NCBI RefSeq assembly: GCF_910592395.1
Contig: NC_088315.1
Coordinates: 1,862,501 to 1,926,500 of the forward strand
Direction of reading: 5' to 3'
Length of the DNA stretch: 64,000 nucleotides
From: Lineus longissimus
Lineage: Eukaryota > Nemertea > Pilidiophora > Heteronemertea > Lineidae
Shown here: in pieces, positions 51,601 to 63,937 of the stretch
How positions within the stretch are numbered: position 1 is the first letter of the stretch
Layout: each line of letters starts with the position of its first letter
Position numbers and translations under genes: made by a program
The notes under the pieces: generated by a model
Told to the model about the DNA's origin: nothing
Databases searched by the model: none
What the model saw: the letters and a program-made list of their open reading frames with translations, nothing else

Positions 51601-53752
51601 ATTTTCATTAACCATTGGATCGCTGAGCGCCAGGCTTTAGATTCGGGTGAGGGCTTAAAAATCTAGCTATTGTAACACTTATATCATATCTAATCAAGGT
51701 TATGGTGCACTTCACTAACTGACTAACATGTCTAACACTCTGAATCAATTAGAGCCAGGATTGCATGGTTGGTCGCTTAGAATGGCAAACTTTTTGATAT
51801 GGAGTTGTGGAGAGCAAGGCAAGGTTTGTTCTCTCTTGTGTCTTTGTCATGTTTGTCACATTATGATATCAAAAAGAAACTCCCTTCCTTAAGTTCACTT
51901 TGACCATTTCCTGATCCTATTTGTTAATTGTGAATGATAACAATAATGTATATTTCATATTATTCTTATCGATAACAATGATGTGGTTTCTATTCCGTTC
52001 CCTTTTCCAAGAATCACAGATGATGGAAATATCTCGAGCATTGCACAAACGAGTGATTTTTGTCATGGCAATCTGCGAATATAATCGCTGCGAGAAGAAC
52101 TCTTGTCTGTGGGTAAACCTGGTAATTGCTGGGTTCGATAATATTTACTGATTGCTGTCATCACCAATTCTTGTCATGGCACCTGCGACGACCACCGCTT
52201 ATGACATTTTTCGCAAGCAATCCTGATTGCAGGTCGCGGTGACAAAAATGGCGCTGATGAAGGTGTGTGCATGTGCTCTTTCCACCATTAATGGTTAATC
52301 AAGAGTTCCTGTAGCTTTTCTCTCCTTCCAACCTCAACCTAGGTTTGACCTTTGTTTGACCTTTGTTTGATTTAATCCCCAGGGCGAGAACAGGAAGGTA
52401 TGTGAAGGTCAAGGCCACTTGCCCGAGTCATCGGTTCTCTGCTTCTTTTTATCACACTCAAAATTTGCTGCGAACTAAAAATTTGCTGCCTGCACATTGG
52501 CCACTGGTGCTGCTATTGATTTTCCTGCTGGTGCTTGCTGACATGTTATATGTGTGTCCATGGGTGCAGATGACTGGCACGACCTAATGGTGGACACGGG
52601 ACCGAATGCGTTAAGAAGTGCACCAGAGCCACGACGCTTGTGACGTTTGGGAACGCCATTCCACCAGCTGTCACAAGCGACATGGCTGTGTTGTGTTGTC
52701 TGGAGTAACTGACGGGCTATGAAAGTTTTGTCTTATCTTTTCCTTATTTCATTTTGATAAAACATCATCAATAATTTGGTGTTTTCCTGTTGGTTAATGA
52801 CTGAATGTTAATGGGAAGATAATATATTTCACCTTGCAAATCATACTACTTTGCTTTTGATAACAACCCTTTCATTTTCAAATTTCTCTACTGTGATTTA
52901 TCGTTTATTTTTGGCCAAATTTCTAGGAACCTTGTGGTGACTAGGCCCAGGAGCCTTTCAATTATGAGGTTGCAGCTATTTTACTATACTAACAGCATCT
53001 TATCAATGAAAACCATAGAGTCAACTTGACCTTTTATATCTATCTATAATGTCTGTCTATATCTCAATCAAAGCAAGGAAAATAAAAATGGATATTTTCG
53101 ACCTGAAGTTTTGTTTCACGCGAGATTTGAAACATGAACTAAAGGCTGGTATGGTGAATTAACGCTCTCTGCTTGAATTTTCTGCTTATATTACAAGCAG
53201 CTTTGGTCTTGGCGGTTGAGGCTGGTGGGTTAAGGGTTTATCTGCATAATGTAAAGTTGTGATACTGCCCACATGTATGACATTATGGTTGAAGACCAAC
53301 AATCAGCACAAATCAAATTGAGATATCAGGGTTTTTTGCATTACTCTTGCAATGTAAACAATGGGGAGGCTTCCTTTCTATAAAGATCCAAAAAGTAGGT
53401 GATAGGAAAGTGTAACCCCCCAAGTTAAAACACTCCATGACATATTTTCAGGTGTTTATTCACTTGTCTGTTGTGTTGGTACGAGTTAGCCTGGTTATAT
53501 CGTATTCACCTTCTCTGATAATTTATTACAATTATTCTATTTTGCTGACATTTTCTCATTGTCCGTGTCTTGCAGGAGGAATTCAGCAGTACTCCGGAGG
53601 CCGAGAGTCCATCAGAACCAATCAATACACAGCCAATCGCCATGCCCCCGCCACCAGCATCAAACGCCACCGAAACGACAGGATTGCGCCAGGATACACG
53701 GCAAACATCTTACGGTGTCGATGCGAATGACGTTCATATATCAGCACAATAA
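45648..53752 (+). CDS. DNAJC5: Cysteine-string protein (DnaJ homolog subfamily C member 5)
   Basis: Main exon chain: 45648-45676, 46459-46540, 47732-47788, 48210-48362, 49064-49195, 49916-49972 and 53576-53752 (TAA). It encodes 228 aa, in phase at all junctions. The protein is a synaptic-vesicle co-chaperone that activates Hsc70 and protects SNARE proteins. The J domain spans residues ~12-82, with HPD at 43-45 in KYHPDKN. The palmitoylated cysteine string in exon 5 includes seven consecutive Cys (122-128) and others at 113, 119, 132, 133 and 136. The C-terminal tail ends in a TTGL-like, Ser/Thr/Gln-rich segment comparable to the vertebrate tail. A second exon resembling exon 6 (51268) and a 15-nt candidate microexon (52383) suggest alternative C-termini. 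The start ATG is the first in the exon. Confidence 0.95.
51268..51335 (+). CDS. DNAJC5: Duplicated alternative exon 6b of DNAJC5
   Basis: After acceptor ccagcag, the frame reads [21 protein letters not shown] then TAG (51331-51333), with a gtaagt donor at 51336. Exon 6a (49916-49972) reads [19 protein letters not shown]. The shared DGE-x-(S/T)PITTEP core in the same phase shows exon duplication. Use of 6b after exon 5 would give a 172-aa form that lacks the normal tail. Alternative C-terminal isoforms are known for Drosophila CSP. The splice sites look good; expression is unverified. Confidence 0.65.
52383..52397 (+). CDS. DNAJC5: Candidate 15-nt microexon of DNAJC5
   Basis: A pyrimidine-rich tract ending aatccccag is followed by GGC GAG AAC AGG AAG and then gtatgtg. 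It encodes GENRK in phase 0, so it could be inserted between exons 6a and 7 without shifting frame. Evidence is limited to splice-site quality and phase. Confidence 0.4.
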
Positions 53753-56700
53753 TAGTGTTGGTCTACGGAGACTCTAAGTTTGTTTTAAGTTGTGTTTGTT
53801 GGGGGCTGGTTGAACCTGTTTGGACAATTCTTGCCGAATTGTGGGGATGACTATTTTGGGAATGACTCAAATGCGAGGAATTGACGCTATAAGGCATCAG
53901 GTCTTGACAATAAAACCCTTCTCTGTAATGCATAAATGAAGTACTTCTCAAAACCAAGTGTACTTTCTGAAAAACTGAATGTTTTGAAAGGTAACATGCC
54001 GCTGGCAGAAAAGACAGAGCCAAAAGATGTTTTTCATGTCTTCAACATGGGACAGTCCCTTGGCCTTGGGTCATCTGGATGTTACAGATGTCATCCCATC
54101 TGGGTTATACCAGGTAGATGGAGGTTCCCAACAAACATGATGCGAAACGAATACTGTCATCTATTTATTCTAATGTATTCAAGAAGTGTCTAGCTTCTTT
54201 ACGACGGTCATCAGATAAGTAACGGCCAATATCGAGAGTAGGACTCCAGAACGTCTGTGAGGATTTGACGGACTTGGGACGGAACTTTTACGGCGTCTTT
54301 GACGACTGCTAGTGTTTTGTCAGCATTTTGTAGAATTCTTCTCAGGCTTTCTTCGAAAAGATGTCATCGTTTTGAGTCTGTAAAATGCCAGTGTTATAAA
54401 TGGTCTCGAAAAAGACTAAGATGGACTTTTTTTCTTCTTTTTTTTCTTGGGAGTTCTTTTTTCTTCAAAAGGCTTGTGCTTTTTGGTGGCGCCAGTCGTT
54501 AGCAAAATATCATGTTAACTCTTATAAAGGAACTGATGTGGTCTTTCTCCAAACCACACTGGTCTCAGATCAGCTTTATTAAACAGTGTTGCGTTTATTG
54601 TATTTCATTTCTTCTTGTCACCACTAGGGGGCATGAATTGCTGTATTGATATGCGCTATCGGTACATTCCAGTATATAAGGTACACACTTATTGAGTTCA
54701 ATAGCTTATATGGTAGTCATTAGATATTTAATAGCTCGAATGTATGTGAAGTTCCAGAATGTGTTGTGCCCGCATGAAACCTGGTCCTACTAATCAAGAA
54801 GTAGTTTCCAGCTGATGGATTGATTTAGCTTTATCGTGTTGGAGGTATCCAACATTGAAAACTCACGAACATCTTATTTGACAGATGGTTCACTCCACTG
54901 GGATGACATTAGTTAGGCTTGGAGTAACATAGACTCATACAATCAATTTCAACTTGAAACTTATTAAAGATGGGTCAAAGGTCATTGAGCATCAATATCA
55001 GTATGTCAGTGACGTTTATTCACACATCACTTAGGACTTTTAACATCAAGAATGTACATGTTATAATCCAATGCTGTGAATACTGAGAAGGCCTGTTTCC
55101 ACATGTTCTAGACATAGAAATACCCACTTGCTGAGTGAGTCACACTCGTGGGCTGCTTTGCTTCTGCTCTTTACTGAGAATGAGAAGTATGGAATGTTTC
55201 CTCTCATTGGTGATAACTTCAAATCCAGAGAAACCCAAAGTCAACTATCTAGATTTCAGCGTATCAGGAAGTGATCTTGAATGAGGTTTGTTCACCCGGG
55301 TTTCCCTTTGGCCTATTTTCTTGTATGATTACTCAATAATGATTTCCGCGAAAGAGTTCTACTGTGCATGAGGAAGTCATGAACATTCTGAAATGGAGAG
55401 GCCTGCCGTCTGGTAACATATCAATGGACTATTGTTGGCTATTCAATGGGAAGGATGGAATGAAGAATATTTGTGGCAAAGAAGGCATTTCAGTATCTTG
55501 TATTTGCATTGTGAATTATTCTGCTACTCTGCAGTATATCCAATCTTTTTATTAGCTCATTATTCTGGTGTAACGATAATTTTGACCCATTGAAGTGTCC
55601 TTGTACGTTTGTTTTACTGCAGAAGGCCGGGCCATAATCCTGGACGAATTATGAATATGACCTTGTAGGATGTTTAGGTAGATGAAGGTCGTAACCATGG
55701 CAACTGGGGACCAGAGGCACCTTCTTGCCGTGCTCGTACTAGTCAAAATTTGTTTTGAAACAGTTGGGTTTATAATCTGATCATGATATAATCTACAGTT
55801 TGCATGCCTACTTCATTACCAATTTGGGGTGTTAATTTCAATTGTGCAGGCACTGACAAATTTAATGTTGAGAATTGAAGGGATAGTTAAAGGGGTTTTG
55901 ATCTGCAAGTGTAGGTCATGTTTGTTTCAGGTAAACCACCGGTGTATTCAGGCGGCTGTACATTTCATGTTGGGCCTCACATGTTGTAAACAATGAGACC
56001 AGTGTCATGAACATCGATAGGCTCAGGATATTTCTAAATAGATGGTAAAAACTCAAATGATATCCTGGTTTTTGTGGGAAATTAATTTCATCATCAAGTG
56101 GTTTTATGTACAGTTATGTAATGAATATTTTAATTATTGTTGCGATTCATCATGTATATTTCCACGATTCACGTTATTTATATGACCTTCTAAGGTCCAG
56201 TGACGGCTCATAAATATGCAAGCTGGAGAATTACTTGAAGTTTTGCCGCACGCAGTCATCCTGCCTCAAAAGGTTATATATTTGATCCTACCTGAAAAAA
56301 ACCCAAAGTAAATTTAATATAAAGTGCTCAAATTTGCTGTACATAGGCTTTGGTAGTGATACAAACTCCTGGTTTCCATGGTAACAGATCTAACATAGAC
56401 TTGGAAATCTTTTGGGTTTCATTACTGAGCTTAATTCGTTGAGAGGTGTTTGCACATCTTGTCTTCTCGGTGAAGGGCACAAAAAAGGTTGTTATCGAAT
56501 CTAACATTGAATGATATTTATGCTTATTGTATGATCTAAATGCATGTGATATGTGGAAGTTTTGTTGTGATTATATGTCAATTTTGTGTCTGACACCATT
56601 TTTTTGTCAGCTCTATTTAAATGCAAACCTGTTCTGAGTACAACACAAATGCTCTTTATGTAACAAAAAGTCATTTTGTGTTCCAAAGAGCATACAGGAG

Positions 56701-58630
56701 ATTGGTCTTAAAATGTAAGTTCAAGCTTTATAATAAATCTTGTGCAGTTGTGTTCTAATCCGACTGCGAAGGCTACTGTGAACAGCCAGATTTATGCTGG
56801 TCTGGTCGATTTTCACCAATAAAGTCAAATTTCCAAAATCAAAATCATGAAAATTAATTTCAGTGGAAAAACCGGACGGAATTTGCCAATTCACTAAAAT
56901 GAAAGAAAAATTTGTGAATTTCAACCTTTTTGGGAAAATTTCACTAACCGCCAAAAAGAAAAGCCAAATTTTTTTGCGTGTTACAGTGTGTTGTTTTTAG
57001 TAGACTATGAATTAGAATTTGGTTCGTATGATTGTGATTTTCACCTGATGTTTCATTCATCGGTGGTTTGTACAGTCAAATAGAAATTGGTATCCAGATG
57101 TAACCTCCTTGAATATCCACAGAATCTGTAGAATAGTTTATGTGTATATGGACACTTCTTTGCATGTCATCTTGAGTATTTCAAAGGAGGAGCATTGGAT
57201 GTTGTTGCCAAGCTGAAACCAATGTATACTTACCATGGATTTCCTTCATAGAGATCAGTCACATCAAATAAAGACAATCTACCAACTGGTGGATGTATAT
57301 TTGAGGTGTAAGCTTACTATAAGTATTACCGGCTTGGCATTAACTCTGGTAATCCACTTTTGATATAAGGTGGCAAGTAGTATTGGATAAGTCCCTCTGT
57401 ATTGGGACTGCTTCCCTCGCGGGGTACGTCCCGCCATATCTGGGACTGCCCCTTGAAGTGAGTAAATAATGTTTGACTAATTGTGGTTGTATATAGTCGT
57501 CTTGGAAGTAGGAATTCAGTTTATGATCCTGGCACGTTGACCATGTATGTATAGATTTCATCTAATTTGTGTGAGGGGATCCTCTGTCACCGTTTGTGAT
57601 TGGGGCAGCAATGCAGTGGCCCATTTCTAGTAACAGTTGGCCTAATGGGATCTGTTGTTAACTGCGCCCCGGGAGGTAATGATGTGGCAGTGCAACCTTA
57701 GGTCCCCAGGCGACCGGTGGAGACTAGAACTAGGACCAACCATACACCCTGTCACTGATCAACAGTTGATCCCCATCTTCTGTTTACCTCAAGCCACTTC
57801 ATGTCAAAATGGCTGCAACCGAAACCATTTTGGTCCGTTTTGGTATCTAAAGATATGCCTCACAAAAATAGCTTCATGTTGTTTTTTTTCAAATTACTTA
57901 AGTTTCAAGATTTCTGGTTGTGAAATTGTAGATTGTTAATCAGGTGAGTTTTTTTTGCTTTTTCTATGAAATTGCTCTGAAGGAATGTCGGTGTTCACTG
58001 GGAATGGTGTATGATCGTTTCTGATTGGTGCCTTGCTCTCTCATATTACAGCTGATCAGATCAGGTATCAGCCAATGAAAAGAAACGTATTATGCTTGTT
58101 TGGCTAAGAATCGATCATCTCCCCATTTGCAGATTCTTGCTCGAGGGCAGTGGCAAAAAGAGATGGTCCTTTAATGATGAAAAAAGAGATGGTCCTTTAA
58201 TGATGATAGTTGTGATATTATGTTTTTCTTGTGCTAATTGCACCTGTCCTGTGATGTGTCTTTCAACTGCCAGAGATTAGTATAACAGATGTTAATAAAC
58301 ACGTCTTGTATAGAGAATAAAGCTTTAGTTTCGTTAGTTTCTGCCTCATAACAATAAAGGAGAAGGAGTGCAATGTATTAGGCGGATAACAACACCCTTG
58401 ATGACCACAATGCGCTGTGGCCTGCAGTGGCAAAATCCAATGCATGAATTACAATCTCGATCATTTATCAGCAAGAGATTTACAAAAACTGTTTAAATTC
58501 ACATCAAGCAATAATTTGATTTGGGAAGGCATATGCAAGTTCTGAACTGGCCAGTGGCACAATATTTCCTTAAATTAACACCTTCAGCGCCGAACCATGA
58601 AGATCTACGTGGCCCAAATCCCCCCTCTTT
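53753..58630. other. DNAJC5 3' UTR and intergenic DNA
   Basis: No coding exon is recognisable. AATAAA hexamers occur near 57267 and 58316, but I cannot say which, if any, ends the DNAJC5 transcript. A 26-bp unit with agatggtcctttaatgatga is tandemly doubled at 58155-58206. Confidence 0.45.
58155..58206. repeat. 26-bp tandem duplication
   Basis: Two adjacent copies of a 26-bp unit containing agatggtcctttaatgatga, nearly identical, in non-coding DNA. Confidence 0.8.
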
Positions 58631-58809
58631 GAGCTGGTTATCGGAGTCTCGTGAACTTTACGAGAGAACTACGCCATCGCCATCTTCAGGGCAAGAAAGA
58701 AACTGAAATAACTGTTTTAAGACCGTTTGGTCTTTTCAGTTCCTACCTTGCCCTGAAGATGGCGACGAAGTAGCTCTCTCATGAAGTCCACGACTCCGAT
58801 AACCAGCTC
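58631..58809. repeat. 179-bp foldback (long inverted repeat)
   Basis: Outer arms gagctggttatcggagtc (58631) and gactccgataaccagctc (58792-58809) are perfect 18-bp complements. The arms continue inward with ~85% complementarity (e.g. catcttcagggcaag against cttgccctgaagatg) to a ~25-nt loop around 58709-58731. Each arm is ~75 nt. It directly abuts a copy of the hairpin-unit repeat. It could be a foldback/MITE-type element or a hairpin RNA source; nothing here decides between them. Confidence 0.85.
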
Positions 58810-59560
58810 AAGTAACAGTCAGGCCGAATCAGTCCTGGCTGCTCAACCGTGTTGACAGCGGATAATGAGAGATATGAGACAGTCACAGCCAGGCCACATC
58901 AGTCTCGGCTGCTCTGCCAAGTAGTCAACATGGTGAGAGAGATGAGACAGTCATAGCCAGGCCGAATCAGTCCTGGCTGCTCCACCGTGTTGACAACAGA
59001 CAAGGTGAGAGAAATGAGAAGGTCACAATCAGGCCAGGTCTAAAGCACAAAAATCAGAAAGAATCATTTAATTCATTGAGACATGTAACTTTTCAAACCT
59101 AGATACATGATAATTTTTTTTGCCATATCTACAATGACGTCTTCTCTGATATACTTCATGAAAGAGGTATCGTTACAAGAAAAATATCAAACGTCCAAAA
59201 TGTAAACCATGGGAAATTTTTTACTTTTTAAAAATGTATCCTGACCCCAACTATCGCCAGCCCAACTATCTCGGACCAACACACTCGTTCCCCGAAGTAG
59301 TGTCTCACTGCTTGAAGGGATTCGGGTCTTGTTTACCCTAAACAGCTTCTCTTCATTGGGATGCTGCTCTAAGCAGTAAGGGTTTTGCGACTCTACACTG
59401 GGCTAGGAAATTCTTCCAGGCCTAACTCTGGTCCCCGAAGTTGCTGTTAGGCTGCTTGTAGGGGGATTTCCATTCTGCTCAGGCATCATGCTGGGGCATT
59501 TTAACCCCCCCCCCCCCTCCCTCTCAATATGTCCTTCTGAGACGTCAGCTTATCGGCCGC
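58810..59560 (+). repeat. Dispersed repeat with hairpin-forming units, copy 2
   Basis: About three to four tandem units (58815-59035) carry the same caggccgaatcagtcctgg hairpin core as copy 1. They are followed by the same ~480-bp tail, with many small indels, then a C-run and ctctcaatatgtccttc. The orientation matches copy 1. The tandem array is much shorter than in copy 1, so unit number varies between copies. Confidence 0.75.
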
Positions 59561-59964
59561 GTCGGAAGGAATGAAATCGCTATTAAACATGTATACAGAT
59601 CTCATGTTGTTTTTTAAAAAAAAACCGAAAATAAGGCCAGAGTCCTCTATTAAAACATGTGTACATTACGTGTACATTGTTGTGCATAGGTTTTGGTAAA
59701 AAAAGTACTCATTGGACCAATCAATCTGCACAAAATTTTATATGTGTCAAGAAGAACCCTTTGCCAATAGCATAATAAAGTTTTAAAAAATTCCAATACC
59801 GATTGCCTGAGAAAAAGAGATTTACACCATATCCATCAAAACGTCACTGGCGCATTGATATGGCCCTGTCAAAGTACAAGTTCTAAACTGACCAGTGAGA
59901 CCACATTTTCTTAAATATATTATCAAAAAGCATATTTCTGTGATGGCCTGACTCTGTAGATTAA
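59561..59964. other. Non-coding DNA between repeats
   Basis: AT-rich sequence with no recognisable gene or repeat. It ends in the TTAA (59961-59964) that borders the next element. Confidence 0.4.
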
Positions 59965-61018
59965 CCCTTTTGCTGCCAAGCAAATTTTTTTTTTTGAGTC
60001 CTCAGTGCCAAGCAATTTCAGGTTAAATTGAAAAAAATTGATATGATCAATTTAAATATTTTTCCTGAGAAAACTATTGGAGATATGTCAAAACAATGCA
60101 CATGGAAGTTGTTCAGTATGACCTGGACTTCAAATTAAAATTTTTAAAAAGTAGGTCACGCCCTAATTTGCATGCCGCCATCTTGAATAACTAATGAGAA
60201 TTGAAGATTTTGTAGAATAAACCACTGTAATTTGGAATAAATGTAATAATACAACTAATAAAACTATTTTTATGCATCTGCATGTTTCTTTACTCTTTCC
60301 TTTCTAAGTCCATAACCTTGTAAACCCTGAATTTGTATTGCTTTGTAACAAAATTGCCAAGAAATACCGATGCGTTATTTACAGAAATCGAGCAAAATTC
60401 TTCAAAATTCAACGATCAGCCATTTACTTTGTAGACCAAAAATTACTACTTATGGTGATATGTTGGGACTAAATTACATACCTTCACTCCCTAGAGCTCC
60501 TTTTTAGTGCTACCAGAGAACTAATAGTAGATAGGGGGGTCAGGGGTCCCTATGGAGGGGGACTGGTATAAAACAGCTAAAATTCAGGGTTTTCTCAACT
60601 AAACATGAAAGTTCAAAGTTTCTCAGCCAAATGTCCTGTCATAGAATGTATGTAGCAGTCAGATAACTCTATTCTAATAATTGACAACTGTGTGGTACCT
60701 TTCGAAACAGTTCTTTGAATCATGCATGATATCCAATTCATCGAGTACCTGTGATAATGACATCCGATTCGCCATTTTGTGAACTTTTGGAAGTGATTTT
60801 CACCCGAAATCTCAGCAAATCGATATATAACATGTACAGTAGAAACGTAGCGTGGTAACTCCTCTACCACGCCATCTATAGGTATATACCATAAACGACG
60901 CTAGCAGACGAAAAATCAATGTATTTTCACCACATAGGAAAATTTCGCCAAAATGCGAAGTTGGCAGCAAAAGGAACAAAAGTCATTGTGCAGAAATGCG
61001 AAGTTGGCAGCAAAAGGG
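59965..61018. mobile_element. Non-autonomous piggyBac-like DNA transposon
   Basis: The left end CCCTTTTGCTGCCAA (59965) is the reverse complement of the right end TTGGCAGCAAAAGGG (ending 61018). Both ends are bordered directly by TTAA (59961-59964 and 61019-61022). A CCC…GGG terminal repeat plus TTAA target duplication is diagnostic of the piggyBac superfamily. The 1054-bp interior has no transposase-like ORF. A subterminal copy of gcgaagttggcagcaaaagg repeats at ~60954 and ~60998. It is therefore a MITE-like passenger that would need a transposase encoded elsewhere. Confidence 0.85.
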
Positions 61019-61022
61019 TTAA

Positions 61023-61742
61023 GAATCAACCACAGATTGAGAATTAATTCCACTTTGGTCCATCCCAGCCATGTATTTACCACAACTTGACATTTTGATA
61101 AGCTCTATGTCGTGGATGAATACAGGTCTCTGCCCATAACTCACATCGCGTCGTCATTTTGGGCAGTTAACATCCTCTTTTTCCAAGTAACTCAAATAAA
61201 GACAACAAAAACCAGTTGATGGATAACGTTCTTCAATTGTCCTTTTATCTGTAAACTACCACCAAAACATATAACTATTACTATTTATTATGAATGTGAT
61301 CATTTAGTAGGCCTATGTATTTTTTTTTATGTGTCCGAAAATAGAAAACTTTCTTTCCTGCGAGCACAAATTCGTAAAAAAATATTTTGACTTTTAAACT
61401 TCACGCTCCTGTGCGCAAGTGAAACCACAACAGAACTTGGCTCTCAGAGCGGGCAATTCAAAGATCAATGTTCGGTAAATTTTGATACCATTACTAGAGG
61501 TGCTGTTTTTGCTCATTATTAGGGAATCCTTGCATAATTTCATTCTCAAAATCACTGTTTTTCAGTACAAGACATCTCCAGTAGGATCAATTTGATGAGC
61601 TAACAGGACTCAGTATTCCCTGTATTCTGTGAAAACGTGTCGCACTGCACGATAACCAATATTGTTACACGAGGACTCCCTAAAGATTCATGACCGACTG
61701 ATCAGAAGAGATTTCACCTTGAGAACTTTTTTTGGTGTAACC
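61023..61742 (+). promoter_or_regulatory. Upstream flank of SLC37A4
   Basis: These 720 bp between the transposon and the SLC37A4 start should hold its promoter and leader. No TATA box at a fitting distance is evident. The nearby piggyBac-like element could contribute regulatory sequence, but I see no direct sign of that. Confidence 0.35.
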
Positions 61743-63937
61743 ATGTCTTGGACCATCAGGCAGTATCAGATGTCTGTGTTTCTCTCCATGTATGTTGGAT
61801 ACTTGGGGTATAATCTAAACAGAAGATCCCTTAGTTACATAATGCCAGCCTTTATGAAAGCCGAAGGATTGGACAAGAGTGATTTAGGTATGCAAAGATA
61901 TTCGTTTTTGAGTAGTTTTTCTGCTGTGACTGATATATGTGACTATCATTTTTCGAGATTTTCAATATTTGAGTGGAAGACAGCGGGTTTGTTTTCAAAG
62001 ATAAAAGTTATGAATGTATTTATTTGTACTTGCATAAAATTAAATACAATGTCGTGTGTGTGATAAAAGAAAGAAAAAAATATTGTACAGTGGTACACAT
62101 TAAGCAGGTATAGTGCATTGCATAAACTCATCTTCCTCCATTTCAGGTTTAATCAGTAGCAGCCTGATGATCGCGTACGCAATAAGTAAACTTATTGGTG
62201 GAGTTCTATCTGACCAGATCAACCCAAAGCTACTCTTTATCAGTGGACTTATGTTGTCAGGATTTGCTACTTTTATCTTTCCATGTAAGTGAAGAGCCCC
62301 TGTATCATCATCTGGTCGGTATCACTTTGGACTTCGTCAAATTGTAGCATTTGACAAATTTCAGCCATTTTTGAGACAGTCCACTCTCGTCTGTTATCCT
62401 AGCTTTCAGGATGGTTGTAGCATGGCAGTATATTTTGTTGAAGAAAACCGTTAAAAATCCTCTGTTTCAGATGGTGGTGTCTTGCCAATGTATTGTGCCT
62501 TGCAGTTTCTGAATGGCTTTGCTCAGGGAGTCAGCTGGCCATCGTGTGCTAAGCTACTTAGAAAGGTATTGTAAGGCTTATGTTTCAACTCATCAGGATG
62601 ACCCACAGCTTTCTCAAAATGCCACCATAACAATTCCGTTTGACCTTGCACTATTTTTGTGTCATCCTGTGATTAACAGCTCCTTTGTTGTTTCAGTGGT
62701 ATGCTCCATCCCAGTTGGCCACCTGGTGGGGTATCTTGTCATCATCCTCCAACCTCGGAGGAAGTGTTGCACCAATCATTGTCTCCTATATGATCCAGCA
62801 TATGGGTTGGGTGTCATCAGTGCAGTCATTGGGTAAGAGCAGACTCTGAGCGTGGACTCAGAACGTAATCTTGTGCAGAAAACGCCATGTCTATTCTTTT
62901 AAGTCTCCAACCCTTAAATTTCAGCGTAATCCTGTCCTTATTCTGATCAGCATTATCAGAGGGTGCAAGGGTCAGCCTTGGCCCTTTTTAATTCAGCCGC
63001 CACTGAACATAAAAGGTGTTTTCTCATACTGATATCCAGTCATTGAGTATTAGAATTGTCCTTGCACTTAGCAGCTATATCTAGTCTTCACAACCTCTCA
63101 CATCCATTAAAAGTAACTGAAGTATCTTTATTTGCAATTGCAGGCTGTCTGACTGTCGTCCTCCCGTTAGTTTTCATCTTCACCATGTGGGGTTCACCAA
63201 AGGATGTCGGGCTGACAGACTTCCCCACGGGACATGAAGACATTGGTCCAGTGGATTCAGGAGAGGACAGTCAGAATGATAAAAAAGGCAGGTACATGTA
63301 CATGTTTTAAACTTGAAAAGAAGTGTTATTTCCTGTTGTTTCAGTAGTATGATATTGCACAACTCCCAAAAGATGGAATGGGTGCATTGATAAATTGAGG
63401 TGTGTAATTATCTTAACCATTCTTTCCAGCTCCTACAAAACCCTCAGAGACTGGTACCATTGTATGGCTTGATCTTCTGAAGAATCCTTACCTTCTGCTG
63501 TTGACTGCTGGATATATGTTGGCAGGCTTGATCCGGGCAAGTTGCAATGACTGGGGACAATTACTGCTCATGCAGCAGTATGGCCATACTCAGTACATGG
63601 GTGAGTTTATCATTGTGTGTTGTATTTTTCATGGTCATCCTGGGAACAATTGGTTGGAGATATATCTGCATTCGTCTCAATAGTGCCCCAATTCTATTCT
63701 TAACTGCTTTCTCTTCACCTGAATGACTGTGTTATCACCAAAACGTTTGGAGATTCTGCTCTGAAAGTCTCGACCAGCTACCTCTGTCCTACAATCTACA
63801 AGCCTAATTAGGCATGTTCGTACTGTTAAACAGTGTTTTTTATTTGTTTTCTAGCGAGTGCATTCAACAGTAGTTTTGAAGCTGGTGGATTGACAGCGTC
63901 ATTTGTAACTGGGTACATTGCTGATAGATTAATGAAG
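61743..63937 (+). CDS. SLC37A4: Glucose-6-phosphate exchanger SLC37A4-like (C-terminus outside window)
   Basis: Coding exons 61743-61887, 62147-62284, 62471-62565, 62697-62832, 63144-63287, 63430-63600 and 63855-63937 give 304 codons; the gene continues past the right edge. It is a major-facilitator transporter. SLC37A4 moves glucose-6-phosphate into the ER lumen in exchange for phosphate, feeding glucose-6-phosphatase. Family hallmarks include [13 protein letters not shown] in TM1 (FNRKTFSFVMP in the family), [39 protein letters not shown], and [16 protein letters not shown] before the second half. The start ATG at 61743 is the first Met in frame. The donor after exon 5 must be GC (63288-63289) to keep frame; the nearby GT at 63291 would shift it. 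Confidence 0.9.

Noticed and set aside
51921-52151. 76-codon ORF in the DNAJC5 intron
   Set aside because: It has no phase-compatible splice sites and no similarity to the DNAJC5 tail.
60613-60870. Minus-strand ORF of 85 codons inside the piggyBac-like element
   Set aside because: It shows no transposase motif or Asp triad, and its length is within chance for AT-rich DNA.
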